From Paraspadella gotoi (taxonomy: Eukaryota > Chaetognatha), in assembly GCA_051294375.1 (NCBI GenBank), contig CM119265.1:20928221-20992220 (forward strand): a stretch of DNA of 64,000 nucleotides, read 5' to 3'. The position numbers and the translations under genes are program-made. Of the stretch, positions 58,301 to 64,000 are shown one piece after another. How positions within the stretch are numbered: position 1 is the first letter of the stretch; every line of letters starts with the position of its first letter. The notes beneath the pieces are model-generated. The model was not told the origin of the DNA. It searched no databases and saw only the letters and a list, made by a program, of their open reading frames with translations.

Positions 58301-61300
58301 AAGATATCTCCCAAAGTTGGTCGCAAGTGTTGGGGATGACATTGACGGCGATAGAAGCTCGACGAGGCGATGACGGGGCCATCCTTTTTCCGGCTCGAGT
58401 CAACTCATCCGACGACGTTCTTCGCCGTCAATTGCAGCAGCATGCTAAGGATTTGCCACGGCTGACGCAACATTTGCTCTCCTCTGCCGATGTGAAATCG
58501 CAACAAGACAAAGACGATTTTTCCGACGCCAACACCCCCTTTCGTCGAGCTTGTCGAGAGTGGAGCGCTGGCTTCTATATCGCCTGTAAGCGCATTGACG
58601 AAGCCATGTGGAAGGGATTCCCGCAGACCGTACTGCAGGACTCCTTGATAGGCGTCGACGTCGGCCAAACGCAAAAGGCCCTCGCTGCTATTCGCGATGC
58701 GAACGAAAACTATGTCGCCATGGCGGAAATTCTGCAGGAAGTCGGACAAGAAAAGTTGGATTCGGAAAAGTTGTCCAAAGTGCTGCAGTTGGCGAGAGAA
58801 TCAAAGCTTCTTTCTGAGGCGATCGCCGACGTCGCTAAAGCCGTGGCCAACAACAAACCCGCCACGTTAGACGATGGCGGCGATGGAGGCACTCGAGTTT
58901 CCAACTTCATCCATTCTGGCGCCGAACTGCGACGTCGCCTGTTCTCCATTGCGCCCCTAATTCAGAAGGTCGCCATCCTCACCCGGGCCTGGACGGCCAA
59001 GGTCGAGAGTCTCGCGATTGAAATCGATGGCGTCGTGGAAGAAACTGCGGCTTCCGTCGACGAACTGCTGGGGATGGCTTACGGTCTTCTCGGTAACTGA
59101 TAATAATCTAGTTATAAGTTAAATGATACTTCTTAAGTACATAATTATTGGATTATTCTTAAGGTCGAAGCATCGGCGTGTCCTCAACGAGTTTCTCGTC
59201 CGCCTCCCGCCAATGGGATTCGGCGGCCGACGCTTTTATAGAAAGAATCATCGCCGCCAAACGATCGGCGAGGGATCAACTTCAACGCCTCGTCGACGGC
59301 GCTCATCATGAAAACGCCCACGACGTCGCCTCAGGTGACTATTTGAGCCCCTCCTCAGTAACATTAAAAGACTGTGTTCACTCGCTTACAGTTACATTCT
59401 CTTTTCGTCAACAGCGCTCGAAGCTTTCTCGGACGTGAGTCATCGTCTCCACGCTTTTCTCACCGACCTGGCCGATCACGGATCCCGTAAGTCGCCAACC
59501 GACAACCCATCTTCTTCCGCCTTCCAACATGCTCTCGACGGTCGCGGGGTCGCCGCTCTGTTGCGTCGAGAGTGGGCGTGCCAAGCTCACGCGCTCGTGC
59601 ATGCCCTGCAGAAATCGCCCGGTGTTAGCGAATCCGTTATTGGTAATTGACAAAACTAATTTATTAAACTACACAAAATTAGACTAATGTGTTTTCAATG
59701 ACTCGTCTTGTTTCTCAAGGTGAAGTGAGGCTTTTGATTCTCGGCCAAGCCGACAAACTTCGCCGCTACTCTTCTTCGTCTTCTTCTATGGACGATAACG
59801 ACGACGCCGTCGCCAAGTCATCAGAACCCCGCCAACCGCCGTCGCCGCCGGCTTCATTCTGTTTCGCCACGCCCTCTTCTAGTCACGCCTCTTCGTCGGT
59901 GCGTCGTCGACAAACTCCGCGCGAAAGACGTCAGTTAAAGAGTCTCAAGCCGTTGATGATGTCGACCAAGTTCTCCGATTCGCCGCTTCTCGACGTCACT
60001 TCCACACCGATCCGTAAGAAGCGGGAAACTAACATTGGTGGTGCGGTAACGTCGCCGCCTTTGGAAGGAACGCCCATCCGAAAAAAAGAAATTAAGAAAC
60101 TCGAGGGAGAAGCGACGAAAGTTGCTTCCACGGATGATGATGAGGAAAATGCGAACGGTGAGATAGCAGTTTCCGAAAATCCCTTCCCGTCGTTGGTCGA
60201 CGCGATTCAACAGACAGACGTGGTGGAGCATCCGTCGGACAAGAAAACTTCGACGGACGTCTTCACGGAGCCTTCCCCCCTCGACGGCGAGAGTTCCAGT
60301 TTGGACACGACGATAAAATCTTCGAAAAAAATCGCCGACGCAGCGTTTTCGTTGCAACGTGAAACGGAGAAGTTTGGAATCGAAGCGACGAAAGAGAACG
60401 CAGTGATGAAAGTAAGCTGGTTTCTGGCGTTTTTGCTATAATTTTCACAAGCACCATGTAATTTTTTAAACCATAAAATATTTATTTTAAAACTTCTGGC
60501 ACTCGCAATCTCGTAAGGCGGCCAACTCCATGTCCCTGCGTATGAGCGCTATCGCTGACTACTTTCGAGCATCTCCGTCTGCCGAAGACGCCTTTCGCAC
60601 GAAGGAGGACTTGCTAAAGTCGACGAGGGCGATAGCCTCCGACGGCGCCGTCATCGTACGATTCGCCAAAGCAATCGCCCTGCTTTGCGCCGACAGCGAC
60701 GCTGGCAGGGTAAGGATGAGTTAAACCTGAATGAAGAGCTATGAGAATTTACATTAGTTGTTTTTTTTTTTGTTTTTTTTTCAGGATCTTCTTTACTACT
60801 CGAATCAAATTTCTAGTCTTTCGACCCAACTGACGATCCTGGCCTCGGTCAAGGCCTCATCGTCGTCTTCACCTTCGACCGTCGGACTTCCACGCGATAC
60901 GCAACAGTCCGACGCCGTCCTCGTGAAAAACGCGCAGAATATGATGGAAGCCGTCTCGCGAACCTTGCGCGCCGCGGAAGGCGCCTGCGTGAAGGTGAGA
61001 TTAGTGGATGAAAGAGACCATTATTGTTTTGTGATTTTTGAGGTAGTTTTTTTTCCCCATCTCAGGGTTTAGTACATTCGCCTTCCTCTTCGCCCACGCA
61101 TGCCGCGACGACGGTCGCAAAAGAAAATGAAGAAGATGAATCCATGGCCTTGGCGGCGGTGGCGTTGTCGCGTCTTTGGCGCGACCATCTTGACCGTTAT
61201 CGTCGATCGGAAGTCTCTTCTTCTATACTAGGAGGTTTGGGGCTGAGGAGAGTGGACAGCTCAAAAGCGGCGCCGAAACTTATTGAACTCGCTACTATTT

Positions 61301-61302
61301 AA
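55325..61302 (+). CDS. Vinculin, long form (1,709 aa)
   Basis: Exons 55325-55616, 55778-56498, 56635-57023, 57095-59092, 59164-59334, 59415-59642, 59720-60411, 60518-60709, 60785-60994 and 61066-61302 sum to 5,130 nt. The N-terminus (IETQSVHRILAPIANQLSRL) aligns with the vinculin head D1. HLRLLKSEWRSTLESVAAVV and VDEMVDPRAFFEASL align with the later vinculin repeat. A Ser/Pro/Asp-rich stretch near residues 1270-1500 takes the place of the proline-rich hinge. The tail (about 1500-1632) has RFAKAIALLC, DLLYYSNQISSLSTQLTILA and VKNAQNMMEAVSRTLRAAEG, the closest match being the vinculin actin-binding tail rather than alpha-catenin. It links integrin or cadherin complexes to F-actin at the membrane. 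At 1,709 residues it is much longer than human vinculin (1,066; metavinculin 1,134), with extra helical head sequence and a 79-residue C-terminal extension. Confidence 0.85.
55624..55732 (+). repeat. Dispersed repeat family B, copy 1 (vinculin intron 1)
   Basis: Same orientation as 62953-63054. Both begin ATTAAGGCGGGC and end ATTATCAGTTTTTTAACTAG-TGAA. It fills most of the 161-bp intron 55617-55777. Confidence 0.85.
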
Positions 61303-61791
61303 ACCACTTTTGACTTGAAAATGGTTCCATTTTTTGGGCTCTATTTCAGTAAACTTTGATCGGAAATGTAAAAAAAAACAACATTGCAATAATAATTACG
61401 TATTCTTTACATCGCTTCTAAAAGCGCTTAAATATTTTTCTTCTTCACACTCTTGTGCCTTTAAAATTTTATATTGATATTAATTTTATATACATGAAAA
61501 GTTACGATTGCTCATTTTGTAATCTTTTTGGTTTTGTTACGTTTAATTTTATCTTTTTCGTTAACAACTTTTTATTTCCAGTGACTAGCGTCTCTGTTGT
61601 GACATTTTTTGAAAGGATTAAATCTGAAACATGATCTCATGAACAATTAAATTGTGGGCGCTCATATTAGAAACTAGCCCCGAAACGCTTCACTTTGCCA
61701 ATTAGCCCCTCGTGAGAAGTATTACCCGAGCCGTCGAAGCATTTGTCACGTGACTTGACCGGACTCTATTAAGTCGATATAAACCGCGACG
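61303..61791. other. Short intergenic spacer
   Basis: 489 bp between the vinculin stop and the AP-1 sigma start. AT-rich, then a GC-richer final 100 bp holding the presumed promoter, including GTCACGTGAC (61746-61755), a palindromic E-box/CLEAR-like CACGTG element. Confidence 0.5.
61746..61755. promoter_or_regulatory. GTCACGTGAC E-box palindrome upstream of AP-1 sigma
   Basis: A perfect 10-bp palindrome around CACGTG, 37 bp before the AP-1 sigma start codon. GTCACGTGAC is the CLEAR-type/USF/MITF-family bHLH-ZIP site, apt for a gene of the lysosomal-trafficking machinery. Confidence 0.5.
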
Positions 61792-62523
61792 ATGATCCAG
61801 TTTATGCTGCTCTTCAGTCGTCAGGGCAAACTCCGCCTTCAAAAGTGGTACGTGCCTCACCCGGATAAAGTGAAGAAAAAGATCACGCGCGAACTCGTTA
61901 CCACCGTCTTGGCGCGGAAGCCCAAGATGTGCTCCTTCCTCGAGTGGAAAGATTTGAAGGTGAGGCGACGTCGCGGGTCTATTCGGAGAAAATTTATTTT
62001 TCATCCTCACTTTTCGGTTTTTCGGTATGTCTGTCCGTCGGTCTGTTCCACTTACGCTAAAAACGTTTATAACTTGCCTATCAAATCTAAGCAACTACTT
62101 GGAATAACCGTTCCTTGTTTTCCCTTCTTAAAGATTGTCTACAAGCGATACGCGTCTCTCTACTTTTGCTGCGCCGTGGAAAATTCAGACAACGAACTTC
62201 TTACGCTGGAAATCATCCACCGCTACGTGGAACTTCTCGACAAGTACTTTGGCTCAGTTTGCGAGCTTGACATCATCTTCAATTTCGAAAAGGTTTGAAT
62301 TTTTTTTTTTGGGGGGGGGTGGAATTTAGATCATTTTTCAATGGTTCTGGAATTAAAAATAAAATCGTGTCTCCAGGCCTACTTTATGCTGGACGAACTT
62401 CTACTCGGAGGCGACGTCCAAGAAACTAGCAAAAAGAACGTGTTAAAAGCCATCGCCGCGCAGGACCTGCTTCAGGAGGAGGAGACGCCGCAGGGCTTCT
62501 TTGAGGACCACGGGCTCGGTTGA
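61792..62523 (+). CDS. AP-1 complex subunit sigma (157 aa)
   Basis: Exons 61792-61959, 62134-62292 and 62377-62523. The protein starts [20 protein letters not shown] and contains [75 protein letters not shown] and [13 protein letters not shown]. It is colinear with animal AP1S1/2/3 over its full length (about 158 residues). The clathrin adaptor small-chain (longin-like) fold binds, with the gamma subunit, acidic dileucine cargo signals and sorts cargo between the trans-Golgi network and endosomes. It is probably the single AP1S of this animal. The C-terminal [13 protein letters not shown] region is the most variable part of the family. Confidence 0.96.
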
Positions 62524-64000
62524 ATTGAGGGGGAGGAGATGACTGAAAAGATTTAACAAGGTCGCCATTATATTATTATTAGCATTAATAGTGAATCTGT
62601 TGTTTTTTTTCATAATTTCTGCATGTCGAAATGTTTCCTTATTGACCCAACTCTAGCAATCTCTAAAGCGTGATCTGTATATTTTATAATGTGTTTATAT
62701 AATGTACTAAATTTCGGTGTTAAATTTAGAATGTAATATTAGATTTTTTTTAGTAAAACCGCCTAGCTTTTCTTTAATTTGTTTTATTGCATTGAACGAT
62801 GTTATACATATTAAGGAGCTTATTTTTCAAAATATTTGCATTTTATTGTTTTATATAATTTTATTATGTGATTTAAGATATTAAAACCTCAAGGGTGCCA
62901 AAGTTAGTCTCTTTATTTATCGCTTATATGTATTCTACGTAGGGCCCTATATATTAAGGCGGGCTACAATTGATCACTTTTTATCTGTAATATAAAATTT
63001 ATTTGTCCATAATATACTTAATCAATATTTATTATCAGTTTTTTAACTAGTGAAGCACAATATAACATTGAAGCATTTAAATATTTATCAATGCATAAGC
63101 AATGAAAAATTTTGTTTTTTAAATTTTATTTTTTAAAAACGGATTCAGATAGTCCATAAAAAGTTGTTTACACAAAGGATAATGCGTTTTTCAATATTTT
63201 GATGATAAGTGGGTCCAATGATGGAAAAACTTTTTAAAATCATCATTATCATCATCATACTGTAATTTTTATAGTTTTTGCTAATTTTAACCAATAAAAC
63301 ATATAAATTTAGCAATCTTGTAATAATATTTTTTATTTATTTTTTGAAGCTGTACCCAAATCTGATTCTGATTTTGAAAAAAAAATTTTTTATAGTAATA
63401 CGATAAACTTTAAATGCTTCTATGTTATTAACTATATATTTTTAAAATATCGTTATCCCACAGGGATGCTAACGTTATGTAACAGGGATATAACGTTATT
63501 TATATTACAGAACTCTTAGTTTTTACTTTGTTCCGCCTTACTATATATAGTTGGTGGCTCTATACTTTACTAATTTTTTATCGTCTTCTAGAGCATATAC
63601 ATTTGTATGTAGTTATTACTTTCGATGATAGCTCGCGAGATAGTATTTTTAATATAGGGAAATTTATTGTATATGTCGTAGTTTTACTTACATCAAACTC
63701 AGTTTATAAACAGAAAAAAGGTAGTTATATATCGATCTTATTTTATCGATGATTAAATAGGCCGCATTAACTAAAAGAAACTATATACGTATTGATTCGT
63801 TCATTTATCTATTCACATAGTGAATTATGAGCATAAGAATTTTGAACTGCCGAAGATTTCTTTACAAATTAAACTTTTTTTCTTGTCACATAAATATGTA
63901 CCGCTTGTGATGATTCTATTTATTTAACCTTCCAACTTTTAAATTAATTAAGAACTGAGTTTTCATCGCCCTATTCGATTTGGCCGCGAACTTTGAACAG
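62524..64000. other. AT-rich flank without recognisable gene
   Basis: Presumed AP-1 sigma 3' UTR, then AT-rich DNA with repeat family B copy 2 and a (CAT)n-like patch at 63240-63260. A 74-codon frame at 63528 has intergenic composition. No exon is supportable up to the window end. Confidence 0.6.
62953..63054 (+). repeat. Dispersed repeat family B, copy 2
   Basis: About 102 bp matching the vinculin intron 1 copy, with small indels, from ATTAAGGCGGGC to TTAACTAGTGAA. Confidence 0.85.

Overview
This is animal nuclear DNA from a compact invertebrate-type genome. The evidence is GT-AG introns of about 50-400 bp, AATAAA signals downstream of several genes, and metazoan-specific genes: an EGFR-family receptor tyrosine kinase, a vinculin and a KH/extended-Tudor piRNA factor. 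Exons are rich in CpG, so strong germline methylation of the vertebrate kind is unlikely. I cannot name the species or phylum. Exon models were built by hand. For every multi-exon gene except the 5'-incomplete first one, the exon lengths sum to a multiple of three with consistent phases from start to stop codon.

Layout. 1-2.6 kb: low-complexity, promoter-like and telomere-like DNA. 2.66-13.53 kb: a TDRKH/Papi-like gene (5' end not found) with two degenerate KH-like domains and one extended Tudor domain, invaded in at least three places by Glu/Lys/Asp/Ser repeats. The largest invasion is a single 4.9-kb exon. 13.5-22.5 kb: an AT-rich, gene-poor stretch holding a short unrecognised gene fragment, two inverted-repeat elements (one Tc1/mariner-like and broken by two 10-N gaps) and a dispersed repeat. 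23.43-32.97 kb: a 29-exon EGFR gene (1,820 aa) with a tail of about 620 residues. 35.66-38.67 kb: a protein with six tandem RRM-like repeats and an RGG box that I cannot assign to a named family. 38.83-39.41 kb: centrin. 40.46-41.61 kb: an intronless aldo/keto reductase. 42.02-45.19 kb: intronless TTI1. 45.46-47.97 kb: STAM. 48.79-50.21 kb: a C2H2 zinc-finger protein with two AT-hooks. 51.75-54.37 kb: TM9SF3. 55.33-61.30 kb: a long vinculin. 61.79-62.52 kb: the AP-1 sigma subunit. 62.5-64 kb: AT-rich DNA with one dispersed repeat copy.

The genes are mostly housekeeping or trafficking functions and do not form one pathway, although EGFR, STAM and AP-1 sigma all touch receptor signalling and sorting. 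All eleven recognised or well-supported genes lie on the + strand, some with gaps of only 163-490 bp. The least explained items are the six-repeat RRM-like protein and the charged-repeat invasion of the TDRKH-like gene.
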